57,699 nucleotides of DNA. Origin: CAYNLK01 sp964398055. GTDB lineage: Bacteria > Chloroflexota > Anaerolineae > 4572-78 > J111. The stretch lies in the NCBI GenBank assembly GCA_964398055.1, contig CAYNLK010000039.1:1-57699 (forward strand), read 5' to 3'. Below the pieces are notes generated by a model. The model had not been told where the DNA came from, did not search any database, and saw only the letters and a list, made by a program, of their open reading frames with translations. Made by a program: the position numbers and the translations under genes. Shown one piece after another: positions 24,584 to 33,648 of this stretch. Every line of letters begins with the position of its first letter. Position 1 is the first letter of the stretch.

Positions 24584-26164
24584 ATGAGCGAAAACGAGGT
24601 TATTCAGAAAACATCTGGCGGCCCGGTCACGATCGAGACGTTGCTGGCCGACTTGACCGCCCTGGGTATTGAACCGGGTATGACTCTGCTGGTGCACTCC
24701 TCCTTGAGCGCCCTGGGTTGGGTCTGCGGCGGCGCGGCCGCGGTGATCCTGGCCCTGCAAAATCTACTCGGACCGCAGGGTACGCTGGTGATGCCCACCC
24801 ACTCCGGCGACCTGTCCGATCCGGCCGAGTGGGAGAATCCGCCGGTGCCTCAATCATGGTGGCGGGTAATTCGCCAAACGATGCCGCCTTTTGAGCCTGA
24901 TCTAACCCCCAGCCGGGGGATGGGCGTCATCCCGGAGGTATTTCGCAAGCAGGCCAATGTCCGGCGCAGTAACCATCCCCACTTTTCCTTTGCCGCCTGG
25001 GGCGCTCAGGCCGAACCCATCACAGCCAACCACAGCCTTGAATTCGGCCTGGGGGAACAGTCGCCGCTGGCCAGAATTTACCAGCTTGATGGCCGGGTGT
25101 TGCTGCTGGGGGTGGGCCACGACAACAATACCTCGCTCCATCTGGCCGAATATCGGGCCGACTATCCGGGCAAGCAATTTCGCCAGAGCAGCGCGCCGGT
25201 CAACTTGAGGGGGCAGCGCCAGTGGGTGGTCTTTCGGGATGTGGAGCTGGACTCCTCAGACTTTGCCCGGATTGGGGAGCAGTTCGCCGCCGACACCGGC
25301 CTGGTGAAGGAGGGTAAGGTGGGTGGAGCCACGGCCTGGCTGATGTCGCAGCGGCAATTGGTTGATTTTGCCGTCCGTTGGCTGGAGCAGCACCGCCGCC
25401 CGCCCACCCGGCGCAGCGCCCTGTTTGATAAATTGGTCGATGAGGCCATCCAGCAGGATTTTATCGGCTGGGATTTTTCCTTTATTGCCAAAAGATACGT
25501 TGAAGATCCAACTTCCTGGGACTACCGGCACAAGGTTCAAGCCCGCATGGCCCGGGTTGAGACGATGCTCGATCTGGGCACCGGCGGCGGTGAGTTTCTC
25601 TCCACCCTCCGCCCCCTGCCGCCGAACAGTTGGGCTGTGGAAACCTATCCGTCCAATATCCCTATTGCCCGGGCCAGGCTGGAACTGCTGCAGGTGCGGG
25701 TGGCCGAGGTCGAGTCGTCGGCAGATTTGCCCTTTGAGCCGAACCTTTTTGAGCTGGTGCTGGCCCGGCACGAAGGTTTCTCGGCGAGTGAGATCTACCG
25801 AATTTTGCGGCCCGGCGGCCTTTTTATCACCGAACAGGTAGGCGGGCAGAATAACCTCCGGCTAAACGAGCTGCTCCAGGAGCAAGTTGAGCACCCATTC
25901 ATGGGCTGGCAACTGGCCGAGGCGGTCAGGCAGTTAACCGCGGCCGGCTTTGAGATCATCGAGGCGCGGGAGGAGTTCCCGGAGTCGGTCTTTTATGATA
26001 TCGGCGCGGTGGTTTACTACCTCAAGGCCATCGCCTGGCAAATCCCCGATTTTAGTGCGGCCAGATATTATGATCGCTTGCAGATGCTCCACAACATTAT
26101 TCAAAATACCGGCGGGCTGGCTGTCAAGAGCCACCGCTTTTATATCGAGGCCCGCAAGCCGTAA
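24584..26164 (+). CDS. AAC(3)-type acetyltransferase fused to methyltransferase
   Basis: 526 residues. Residues about 15-270 match the antibiotic N-acetyltransferase AAC(3)/YokD family: LLVHSSLSALGWVCGGA, TLVMPTHSGDLSDP, SRGMGVIPEVFRKQ, RSNHPHFSFAAWG and LLGVGHDNNTSLHLAE, with the expected Arg, His and Asp positions. Residues about 280-526 form a class I SAM methyltransferase with MLDLGTGGGEFLSTL as motif I and IYRILRPGGLFITEQVGG. The two domains are in one uninterrupted frame. Either an aminoglycoside-like substrate is both acetylated and methylated, or the AAC(3) fold has another amine substrate. Shine-Dalgarno is weak. Confidence 0.82.
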   Translation: MSENEVIQKTSGGPVTIETLLADLTALGIEPGMTLLVHSSLSALGWVCGGAAAVILALQNLLGPQGTLVMPTHSGDLSDPAEWENPPVPQSWWRVIRQTMPPFEPDLTPSRGMGVIPEVFRKQANVRRSNHPHFSFAAWGAQAEPITANHSLEFGLGEQSPLARIYQLDGRVLLLGVGHDNNTSLHLAEYRADYPGKQFRQSSAPVNLRGQRQWVVFRDVELDSSDFARIGEQFAADTGLVKEGKVGGATAWLMSQRQLVDFAVRWLEQHRRPPTRRSALFDKLVDEAIQQDFIGWDFSFIAKRYVEDPTSWDYRHKVQARMARVETMLDLGTGGGEFLSTLRPLPPNSWAVETYPSNIPIARARLELLQVRVAEVESSADLPFEPNLFELVLARHEGFSASEIYRILRPGGLFITEQVGGQNNLRLNELLQEQVEHPFMGWQLAEAVRQLTAAGFEIIEAREEFPESVFYDIGAVVYYLKAIAWQIPDFSAARYYDRLQMLHNIIQNTGGLAVKSHRFYIEARKP

Positions 26165-26177
26165 GCTCGTCTATTTT

Positions 26178-29063
26178 TTACCCAGAATTTTGGCTGATCA
26201 CCTGGGCTAACTCGTTTAAAGATAATGGCTTCTGTAGCCACTCTACCACCCCTAGCTCCAACAGTTTTGCGCCTTCTTGGTCAAGAGGGTAGCCGCTCAT
26301 CAACGCCATTTTAATACCATCATTTTGCGCTTTGAGCAGGTTGAATAAAGTATCGCCTTCCATATCCGGCATTACGATATCCGACAAGACCAGGGCGATG
26401 GCAGCTTGATGTTCCTCATAAACCGCCAGGGCTTCCCGGCCATTGGTTGCCGTCAAAACCTGATAGCCCAGATGTTGCAGCATGGTCTGGATTACGGCCA
26501 AAACCGTGGAATCATCTTCTACCAGCAGGATGGTCTCACCCTGGCCCTGTTGCAGCGGGGTAGGCTTTGCCGGTTTTGCGTTATGCTGGCGCGGCCCTAA
26601 GGGGGGCAAATAAACGGTGAAGATCGCGCCCTCTTCAGCTTGGCTGGCTACCGTGACATGGCCGGCCTGTTGTTGGACTATGCCCAGTACCTGGGCCAGG
26701 CCCAACCCCGACCCTTGCCCGACCTCTTTAGTGGTAAAGAACGGTTCAAAGATACGGGGCAAAACCTCCGCCGGAATCCCCTTGCCGGTATCAGTTACCA
26801 TCAGAGCCACCCAGTCCCCCTCAATAGCCTGGTTGCACTCTGCACAAATTGCTTCACCTTTACCTTCAACCCTGGTCATCTTGAGACGTAGTTCTCCTCC
26901 GGCCGGCATAGCGTCTCTGGCATTGATCACCAGATTGGTGATCATTTGTTGCAGTTGGGTTGGGTCGGCTTCAACCAGATATTCGCCCGGTTCGATCTCC
27001 AGACTAAACCGAATATTCTCGGGAATGGCCCACTGAAAAAATTTGATGGACTCATTGAGGAAGGGGATCAGGTCTAGCTGCTCCGGCTGGCGGATGGATT
27101 TACGGCTGAAATCCAGGAGCTGGCGGATCAGGCGGGCCGCTCGCTGGCTTGAATTGATGATCTTCCTCAGGTCGGCTCGGGCCGCTTCCGGCATATCCGG
27201 CGACAGTTGCAGCAGTTCGGCAAAGCCCAAAATGCTGGTCAGGATATTATTGAAATCGTGGGCTACACCGGCTGCCAGTTGACCTACGGCGGACAGCCGT
27301 TCCTGTTGTACCATCTGGGCCTGAGTCTGCTCCAACTCGGCCAGTGTTTCTTGTAGGGCTTCCTCGGCCTGTTTGCGGGCGCTGATGTCTTGATGGGTGC
27401 CGGCGGCGCGCCGCGGCCGGCCTTCTTCATCCCATTCCAAAACCTTGCCGGTACCCAAAATCCATTTCCACTCGCCCGTTTTAGCCCGCAGACGGTGTTC
27501 GATTTGATAAATGGGTGTTTCTCCAGACAGGTGGGCGTTCAAGGCCTCCTCAACCATGCCTACATCGTCCGGGTGCATTAGCTTTTTCCAGGCGCTCACA
27601 TGCGGCTCGATTTCGGCCAGGCTATAGCCCAGCATCTCGGCCCAGCGTTCGTTAAAGACCACGGCGCCGGTGGCTATGTTCCAGTCCCACATACCCAGGT
27701 CGGCCCCTTTCAAGGCCAGTTGCAGCCGTTCTTCACTCTCACGCAGCGATTCTTCGGCCCGTTTACGTTCGACGATTTCGGCGGTCAGCTTGTCCACCGT
27801 TTGTTGCAACTGCCCGGCCATCCGGTTAAAGGAGGAGGTCAACTTGCCCAACTCGCCAATCCAATCGACCGGACCGATTTGCTGCCACTCGCCTTTGGCC
27901 AGGGCCAGGGCCGAGGCGTTAAGGCGCAAAATTGGCTCGGTTATCCAGCGGGCGGTAACGACGCCCACCACAACCGCCAGCAGCAGGGCCGCGCCAATGA
28001 TAAGAACCGTGAGGCGATTATTGGCCTGGATTTGGGCCATAAAATCTGATTCGGGCGCCACCACCACGATGAGCCAGTCAAGGCCGTAGCCATCCTGAAC
28101 CGGCGCGACTTGCAGAAATTGACGCTGGCCGTCAAGCTCAAATTCCAATTGCTGCGCCGCGGCAATGTGGTGATAGTCGCCAAATTGTTCGGTCAGAAAT
28201 TGAGCGGCCGACCGGACGAGCGGGCTGGCGCTGTCGCCGGCCTGAAGTCGTCGGCGCGGGCCGTTTTCGACCGGCTCAGTGAACAGTTTTTCGGGGGTTG
28301 AGGAGGCAACTAATAACCCGGAACGGTCGATGATAAAACTTTGGCCGGTTTGACCGATTTCAATGCTTTGCAAAAAGTTACTGAGGTGTGACAGGAAGAT
28401 ATCAACCGAAACCACGCCCAGCAGCTCGTGTTGGTCATCATAAACCGGGCGACTGGCGGCGATAGCCATATCTTGCCCGGTGAACAAAATATAGATCTCG
28501 CTCCAGACGGCTTCGCCCCCGGCCACGGCGCCGGTATACCAGGGCCGGGTCCGGGCGTCAAAATCAGGCACGGTAGTCAGCATCTCGGCCCGATTTCCCT
28601 GGCTGTCCGTGGCGTACTTGCGGAACGGTCCACTCACAAAGCCATCGGTTACAATCACATAGCGGGAATTGGCGGCGCCCTCACGGCCGGCGTTCACCAG
28701 TCCGCCGGCCGTATTGCCAAAATAGATGCTGGTGACCGAATCAAAAATTTCAATTTGCTGCCAAAAGTGACGTTCCAGGGCTTGGGGGTCATTGGCTTTA
28801 AGTTGGCCCTGGCGCAAGAGACTGGCGTTGATTTGATTGATGCGATGGGGTGTGTCCAGAAAAGTGTGCAGGTGCTCCTTGATCCGGGTCGTTATCTCGC
28901 TTCGTAATTGACCGGCCACGGTGTTGACCGCCTGTTGGCCGTTTCGAAAGGAGAGGTAGCCAACCAGTCCCACCACAAAAACAATGAGCAGGACAAACGG
29001 GGCAATGAGCACGATGCGTAATGGGATCCTTGAGGCGCGTTTTCTGGGAGATGACATAGACAT
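26178..29063 (-). CDS. Hybrid sensor histidine kinase (Cache-HAMP-PAS-HK-REC)
   Basis: 961 residues. TM1 (about 15-38), an extracytoplasmic double-Cache sensor (about 45-345, with ARTRPWYTGAV and SVDIFLSHL), TM2 (about 350-372), HAMP, a PAS domain with PAC (about 440-570, ending AAGTHQDISARKQAEEAL), a HisKA domain with VAHDFNNILTSILGF (phospho-His near 603), an ATPase domain with DTGKGIPAEVLPRIFEPFFT and GQGSGLGLAQVLGI, and a C-terminal receiver with VLSDIVMPDMEG and LQKPLS. A CAEC pair sits in the ATPase domain. A small-molecule sensor. The ATG at 29063 is chosen; ATG 29057 is also possible. It is divergent from crtB. Confidence 0.92.
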   Translation of the reverse strand: MSMSSPRKRASRIPLRIVLIAPFVLLIVFVVGLVGYLSFRNGQQAVNTVAGQLRSEITTRIKEHLHTFLDTPHRINQINASLLRQGQLKANDPQALERHFWQQIEIFDSVTSIYFGNTAGGLVNAGREGAANSRYVIVTDGFVSGPFRKYATDSQGNRAEMLTTVPDFDARTRPWYTGAVAGGEAVWSEIYILFTGQDMAIAASRPVYDDQHELLGVVSVDIFLSHLSNFLQSIEIGQTGQSFIIDRSGLLVASSTPEKLFTEPVENGPRRRLQAGDSASPLVRSAAQFLTEQFGDYHHIAAAQQLEFELDGQRQFLQVAPVQDGYGLDWLIVVVAPESDFMAQIQANNRLTVLIIGAALLLAVVVGVVTARWITEPILRLNASALALAKGEWQQIGPVDWIGELGKLTSSFNRMAGQLQQTVDKLTAEIVERKRAEESLRESEERLQLALKGADLGMWDWNIATGAVVFNERWAEMLGYSLAEIEPHVSAWKKLMHPDDVGMVEEALNAHLSGETPIYQIEHRLRAKTGEWKWILGTGKVLEWDEEGRPRRAAGTHQDISARKQAEEALQETLAELEQTQAQMVQQERLSAVGQLAAGVAHDFNNILTSILGFAELLQLSPDMPEAARADLRKIINSSQRAARLIRQLLDFSRKSIRQPEQLDLIPFLNESIKFFQWAIPENIRFSLEIEPGEYLVEADPTQLQQMITNLVINARDAMPAGGELRLKMTRVEGKGEAICAECNQAIEGDWVALMVTDTGKGIPAEVLPRIFEPFFTTKEVGQGSGLGLAQVLGIVQQQAGHVTVASQAEEGAIFTVYLPPLGPRQHNAKPAKPTPLQQGQGETILLVEDDSTVLAVIQTMLQHLGYQVLTATNGREALAVYEEHQAAIALVLSDIVMPDMEGDTLFNLLKAQNDGIKMALMSGYPLDQEGAKLLELGVVEWLQKPLSLNELAQVISQNSG

Positions 29064-29160
29064 GATCAAGAACCTTAATTCTGTAGACTGAGCTGGGGAC
29101 CGCCATACTCAAAATAATCATAGCATCGAAATTTTCAACTGACAACACGATTGGTTTTCT

Positions 29161-29200
29161 TAGGGCGTGCCCAAAATTTTAGGTAAACAAGGTGACCGGC
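29161..29200 (+). repeat. Interspersed 40-bp repeat, copy 1
   Basis: This stretch matches the reverse complement of 38686-38725 at 32 of 40 positions, including AATTTTAG and the perfect end AAGGTGACCGGC. It lies between the kinase and crtB. The rest of this 274-bp gap is AT-rich and ends in the GGGGAGG Shine-Dalgarno of crtB. Confidence 0.6.
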
Positions 29201-29337
29201 ATTATTTCTGGTTTAGCGTGGGCAACGCCTTTTTTTAAGGTTGATGGAAATAATATTAACAAATTATTAATAAAATATAGATAAAATATGAATGTAAGCT
29301 GTGTTTTTATACGTATTGATTAGGGGAGGATAAAGCG

Positions 29338-30360
29338 ATGACCTACCGTTACTATCATTGGGAAAAACCGCTTCTGGCCATGGCTTACGAGGGCCGCCAC
29401 TCAACCCTGCCGACAGAATTGACCGCGGTCTACGACCCCGCCCTGCTGGAGCAAGCCTATGCTCACTGTGAGGTCGTCACCGCCCAGAATAGCCGCTCCT
29501 TCTCCCTGGCCTCCGCTTTGCTGCCCGAACCGCAGCGGCGGGCTACTCGCGCCCTTTATGCCTTTTGCCGGACCACCGACGATATTGTCGACCGGCCCTC
29601 TGGCGACATCCCCCAGGCTTTGAGCGACTGGTCGGGGCAAGCCCTGTCGGGCATGCCGCCCGGCGATAATCCGGTCGCCCTGGCCTGGACTGATACCACG
29701 GCTCATTACCAGATTCCGCAGCAGTACGCCCAACAACTCATCCACGGCGTAGAACGTGACCTGTACCAGACCCGCTACGATACCTTCGCCGACCTGGCCA
29801 AATATTGTTACGGCGTAGCTTCGACCGTGGGTTTGATGAGCATGCACATCATCGGTTTTGCCGGCGACGAGGCCATCAAATATGCGGTCAAGTTGGGCGT
29901 GGCCTTGCAATTGACCAATATCCTGCGGGACGTGGCCGAAGACTGGCAGAACGGCCGGCTCTACCTGCCGCAGGAAGAACTGGCCGATTTCGGCCTGGCC
30001 GAAGCCGATATCGCCGCTGGCGTGGTGACGGAGCGCTGGCGCCGCTTTATGCAGTTCCAAATTGACCGTACTCACCAACTGTATGCCGAAGCCTGGCCGG
30101 GCATTGCCATGCTGGCCCCGGCGGGGCGTTTGGCTATTGCCGCCGCGGCTGAATTTTACCGTGGCATCCTGCACGACATCGCCGCCCACGATTACGATGT
30201 CTTCAGCCGGCGGGCGCACCTGTCCGGGTGGGCCAAGCTCCGCCACCTGCCCGGTTTGTGGTGGCGCACCCGCCAGTTCAACCAGCAGGCTGTAGCGCCA
30301 GCGCTGTCTACGCCTCACCAGCATTGGCTGGCTGCCTCCATCAACGACAGCAAACGGTAG
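29338..30360 (+). CDS. crtB: Phytoene synthase
   Basis: 340 residues. Condenses two geranylgeranyl diphosphates to phytoene. The two Mg-binding aspartate motifs are present: FCRTTDDIVD (D81, D85) and NILRDVAED (D198, D202). Other family positions are SRSFSLASALLP and VASTVGLMS. A squalene-synthase-like HpnC/D role is possible by fold, but the adjacent crtI supports phytoene synthesis. GGGGAGG lies 8 nt before the ATG. First gene of a carotenoid cluster. Confidence 0.92.
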   Translation: MTYRYYHWEKPLLAMAYEGRHSTLPTELTAVYDPALLEQAYAHCEVVTAQNSRSFSLASALLPEPQRRATRALYAFCRTTDDIVDRPSGDIPQALSDWSGQALSGMPPGDNPVALAWTDTTAHYQIPQQYAQQLIHGVERDLYQTRYDTFADLAKYCYGVASTVGLMSMHIIGFAGDEAIKYAVKLGVALQLTNILRDVAEDWQNGRLYLPQEELADFGLAEADIAAGVVTERWRRFMQFQIDRTHQLYAEAWPGIAMLAPAGRLAIAAAAEFYRGILHDIAAHDYDVFSRRAHLSGWAKLRHLPGLWWRTRQFNQQAVAPALSTPHQHWLAASINDSKR

Positions 30361-30408
30361 GGCAGCAAAACAAAAATCATCCCAAAATTCTGGTATCGCT
30401 ATACCCTA

Positions 30409-30445
30409 AAACGTAATGGTATTGTCAACTAACTTGATTACGTTT
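30409..30445. repeat. Hairpin between crtB and crtI
   Basis: AAACGTAA (30409-30416) pairs with TTACGTTT (30438-30445). There is no T-run, so it is more likely a palindromic repeat than a terminator. It resembles the CGTAAAACGTAAA hairpin at 21577. Confidence 0.4.
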
Positions 30446-30538
30446 CACGTCTTACTGACTTGGGCCAACCACATTTTGGAACAGCCCGGCCAGGTTCTAT
30501 CGCTAATCTCAGTCCAGCCTTAACCAGGAGAATCAGGA

Positions 30539-32062
30539 GTGCCCAAACAGAAAATCATCGTCATCGGCAGCGGCTTTGGCGGCCTGGGCGCGGCCATCCG
30601 GCTGGCGGCCAAAGGCCACCCGGTCGAGATTTTTGAGAAGCGGGACAAGCTGGGCGGACGAGCCTATCAATATGACCTCAACGGTTTCAAATTCGACGGC
30701 GGCCCGACCGTCATTACCGGCCCCTACATGTTCGACGAGATTTTTGCCGCGGCCGGCCGCAACCGGGCCGATTATTTTACCCTGACGCCGTTAGACCCGT
30801 TCTACCGCATCTTTGATCATCAGGGGCGTCATTTTGATTACTGGCGCAGCCACCAAGACGCCCTGGCCGAAGTCAATCGCTGGAATAGCGCTGAGGCCGC
30901 CGGTTACCTGAAACTCGCCCGGCAAACCCAATCCATTTTTGAACTGTTCCATCCCTACACCGACCAGCCGTTTCTCTACCTGTCTGATCTGCTGGGCGAT
31001 TTTTTCAAGGTTGTACCGGCGATGGTCCGGCTGCAAACTTTTCAGGGCACCTATCGCTATGTGTCCAAATATATCAAGGATGATTTCTTGCGCCAGGTTT
31101 TCTCCTTTCACCCGCTGCTGGTGGGGGGCAATCCTTTTGAAACGCCGTCGCTTTACACCCTGATTCTCCAATTTGAGAAGGCCTGGGGCGTTTATTACGC
31201 CCGCGGCGGCACCGGGGCCATTGTTGCCGGGTTGGGCCGGCTGTTCAGCGAGTTGGGGGGGCAGGTTCATCTGAATACGGAAGTGCAGGAAATCATCATC
31301 AAAAACCGGCGGGCCGTTGGCGTCCGGCTGGCCGACGGCCGCGAGCATTATGCCGATCAGATCATTTGTAACGGTGATGTCGCCTTTGCCTACCGCCATC
31401 TCATCCCGGCTGAATTCCGGCGCAAATATACCGATCGCCGGCTGGAACGGCTAAAATATAGCTCCTCGCTGTTTGTGATTTACTTTGGCGTCAAACGGCG
31501 CTATCTGGACTCTAAACTGGCCCATCACAACCTCATCCTCAACCAGCGCTACCGGGAGTTGCTGGGCGACATCTTTGGCCGCCGCGCTCGTCTGCCCGAT
31601 GATTTTGTCCTCTACCTCCATATGCCCACCAAAACCGACCCGACCATTGCCCCCGAAGGCTGCGAGTCCTTCTACGTTCTCTCCCTGGTACCCCACCTGG
31701 ACGCCGGGGTGGATTGGGCGGTAATGGCCAAACCGTACCGGGACAGGATTATGCAGTTTCTGGAAGACAACTACCTGCCCGATTTGCAAGCCAATATCAT
31801 TGCCGAGCATTATATTGACCCGCGCCATTTTCAAAATACGCTCAATAGTTATAAAGGCGCGGCTTTCTCGGTGCGCCCCACCTGGCTGCAATCGATCTAC
31901 TTCAGGCCGCACAATCGCTCCGAAGAGTTCCAGAATCTTTACTTTGTCGGGGCCGGCACCCATCCGGGCGCCGGTGTGCCGGCGGTGCTATCGTCGGGCA
32001 AGATTGCGGCGGAGTTGATTGACCCATCCCCGCCGGCGGCTCAAGCAAGTGCCCGGCGCTGA
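30539..32062 (+). CDS. crtI: Phytoene desaturase (CrtI type)
   Basis: 507 residues. FAD-binding N-terminus IIVIGSGFGGLGAAIRLA (GxGxxG at 10-15), then EKRDKLGGRAYQYDLNGFKFD. The C-terminus ends with LYFVGAGTHPGAGVPAVLSS, the diagnostic CrtI signature. It desaturates phytoene toward neurosporene or lycopene; the number of steps cannot be read from sequence. The start is GTG at 30539 with AGGAG 8 nt upstream. It is cotranscribed with crtB or reads through from it. Confidence 0.92.
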   Translation: MPKQKIIVIGSGFGGLGAAIRLAAKGHPVEIFEKRDKLGGRAYQYDLNGFKFDGGPTVITGPYMFDEIFAAAGRNRADYFTLTPLDPFYRIFDHQGRHFDYWRSHQDALAEVNRWNSAEAAGYLKLARQTQSIFELFHPYTDQPFLYLSDLLGDFFKVVPAMVRLQTFQGTYRYVSKYIKDDFLRQVFSFHPLLVGGNPFETPSLYTLILQFEKAWGVYYARGGTGAIVAGLGRLFSELGGQVHLNTEVQEIIIKNRRAVGVRLADGREHYADQIICNGDVAFAYRHLIPAEFRRKYTDRRLERLKYSSSLFVIYFGVKRRYLDSKLAHHNLILNQRYRELLGDIFGRRARLPDDFVLYLHMPTKTDPTIAPEGCESFYVLSLVPHLDAGVDWAVMAKPYRDRIMQFLEDNYLPDLQANIIAEHYIDPRHFQNTLNSYKGAAFSVRPTWLQSIYFRPHNRSEEFQNLYFVGAGTHPGAGVPAVLSSGKIAAELIDPSPPAAQASARR

Positions 32063-32071
32063 AAATTTATG

Positions 32072-32110
32072 ACCCCCTCCCCAACCCTCCACCTGCCAGG
32101 GGGAGGGGGT
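32072..32110. repeat. C/G-tract hairpin between crtI and the oxygenase gene
   Basis: ACCCCCTCCC (32072-32081) pairs with GGGAGGGGGT (32101-32110). A second G-run follows to 32152. This is the common CCCTCCCC-type palindromic repeat and may be a transcript-stability or attenuation hairpin between the two genes. Confidence 0.6.
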
Positions 32111-32167
32111 TTGTTGGCTTCCCCTCTAGCAGGGGGGATTGAGGGGGTATTTCCACAGGAGTTTGCT

Positions 32168-33586
32168 ATGACCAACGCCTACAACATCGGTTTTACCAAA
32201 ACACCCCAGGAGATCAGCCTCGACCGGCTGCCGGTTCAGGGTAAGCTGCCGGTCTGGCTGCGCGGCAGTCTGATCCGCAACGGGCCGGGCACCTTTGAGG
32301 TCGGCCGGCAGCGTTACCGCCACTGGTTCGACGGCCTGGCTATGCTGCATCGATTTTCCTTTGCCGACGGTCAAGTAAGTTACGCCAATAAATTCCTGGA
32401 AACGCAAGCCTACCGCGCCGCGGTCGAGAGCGGGCGCATCTCCTACTCCGAGTTTGCCACCGATCCCTGCCGCTCCCTTTTTGGCCGGGTGATGGCCGTT
32501 TTCTCGCCCAAAATCACCGACAGCGCCAAGGTCAGCATCGCTCAAATCGCCGACCGCTTCCTGGCCCTGGCCGAAACGCCGATCCAGGTTGAGTTTGACC
32601 CGGCAACGCTGGCCGCTGTGGGGGTGTTTAATTACGAACAAGGCGCTACCGGCCAGATGACCACCGTCCACCCCCATATTGACTATGCCCGCGACGAACT
32701 TTACAACCTGGTGACCCGTTACCACCGGCTCAGCCATTACCGTTTCTACCGGCTCAAGGCTGGCGGCTCGCCGGCCCTGGTGGGCGAGTTGCCGGTCAAG
32801 CAGCCGGCCTATATCCACAGCTTTGGCATGAGCCAGAACTATCTCATCCTGGCCGAATTTCCGCTGCGGGTCAACCCGTTGAAGTTACTGCTCCAGCTCA
32901 AGCCCTACATCGAGAACTTCCGCTGGCAGCCGGAGCGGGGTACACCCTTCTGGCTGGTCCATCGCCGCACCGGCAAGCTGGCCGCCCGGATTGAGAGCGA
33001 CCCTTTCTTTGCCTTTCATCACGTCAACGCCTTTGAGCAGGGCGACGAGCTGGTGGTCGATATCGTGGCCTATCCCGACGCCGATGTTATCCAGGCTTTC
33101 TACCTGAACCGGCTCTCCGGCGACGCGCCCAATATTCCCTTTGGCCAACTGCGCCGTTACCGTTTGCCCCTGAGCGGGCAGAAGCCGGCCGGCTATGAGG
33201 TCATTTCAGACGTGTGTGTGGAGCTGCCTCATTTTGACTACCGCCGCTTCAATATGGACCGCGCTTACCGCTTTGTCTACGGCGTCAGCATTGCCCCCGA
33301 ACACCGCCAGGAGTTCTACAACCAGTTGGTCAAAATCGATCTCCACACCGGTCAGGCGCAGCGCTGGTTTGCGGCAAATTGCTACCCCGGCGAACCGATC
33401 TTCGTCGGCGCGCCCGGCCGCGCCGCTGAGGATGACGGCGTGATTCTGTCGGTGGTGCTGGATGCAGCCAAAGGCACCTCCTTTCTGTTGCTCCTCGACG
33501 CCCGCTCCTTTCAGGAACAGGCCCGCGCCGAAATCCCCCAGCCGGTTCTCTTTGGCTATCACGGGGCCTATTTTGAAGGGATTTGA
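32168..33586 (+). CDS. Carotenoid cleavage oxygenase (RPE65 family)
   Basis: 472 residues, the family's usual size. Four Fe-binding histidine positions are visible: TTVHPHIDY, AYIHSFGMSQNYLIL, FFAFHHVNAFE and the C-terminal FGYHGAYFEG. The N-terminus LPVWLRGSLIRNGPGTFEVG is the family hallmark. It cleaves a carotenoid or related conjugated double bond with O2 to yield an apocarotenoid aldehyde. The ATG at 32168 has AGGAG 6 nt upstream; the frame is open 33 codons earlier, but only through the C/G hairpin repeat. It directly follows crtI, so its substrate is probably the cluster's acyclic product. Confidence 0.92.
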   Translation: MTNAYNIGFTKTPQEISLDRLPVQGKLPVWLRGSLIRNGPGTFEVGRQRYRHWFDGLAMLHRFSFADGQVSYANKFLETQAYRAAVESGRISYSEFATDPCRSLFGRVMAVFSPKITDSAKVSIAQIADRFLALAETPIQVEFDPATLAAVGVFNYEQGATGQMTTVHPHIDYARDELYNLVTRYHRLSHYRFYRLKAGGSPALVGELPVKQPAYIHSFGMSQNYLILAEFPLRVNPLKLLLQLKPYIENFRWQPERGTPFWLVHRRTGKLAARIESDPFFAFHHVNAFEQGDELVVDIVAYPDADVIQAFYLNRLSGDAPNIPFGQLRRYRLPLSGQKPAGYEVISDVCVELPHFDYRRFNMDRAYRFVYGVSIAPEHRQEFYNQLVKIDLHTGQAQRWFAANCYPGEPIFVGAPGRAAEDDGVILSVVLDAAKGTSFLLLLDARSFQEQARAEIPQPVLFGYHGAYFEGI

Positions 33587-33648
33587 CATACAAGTTGTAT
33601 ATTTGGTCCCCTTGGATTATCATCAAGTCTCAGCGAGGATCAGACTTA

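Noticed and set aside
31451..31963. 170-codon minus-strand frame within crtI
   Set aside because: It is antisense to well-conserved CrtI sequence; coding shadow typical of GC-rich DNA.
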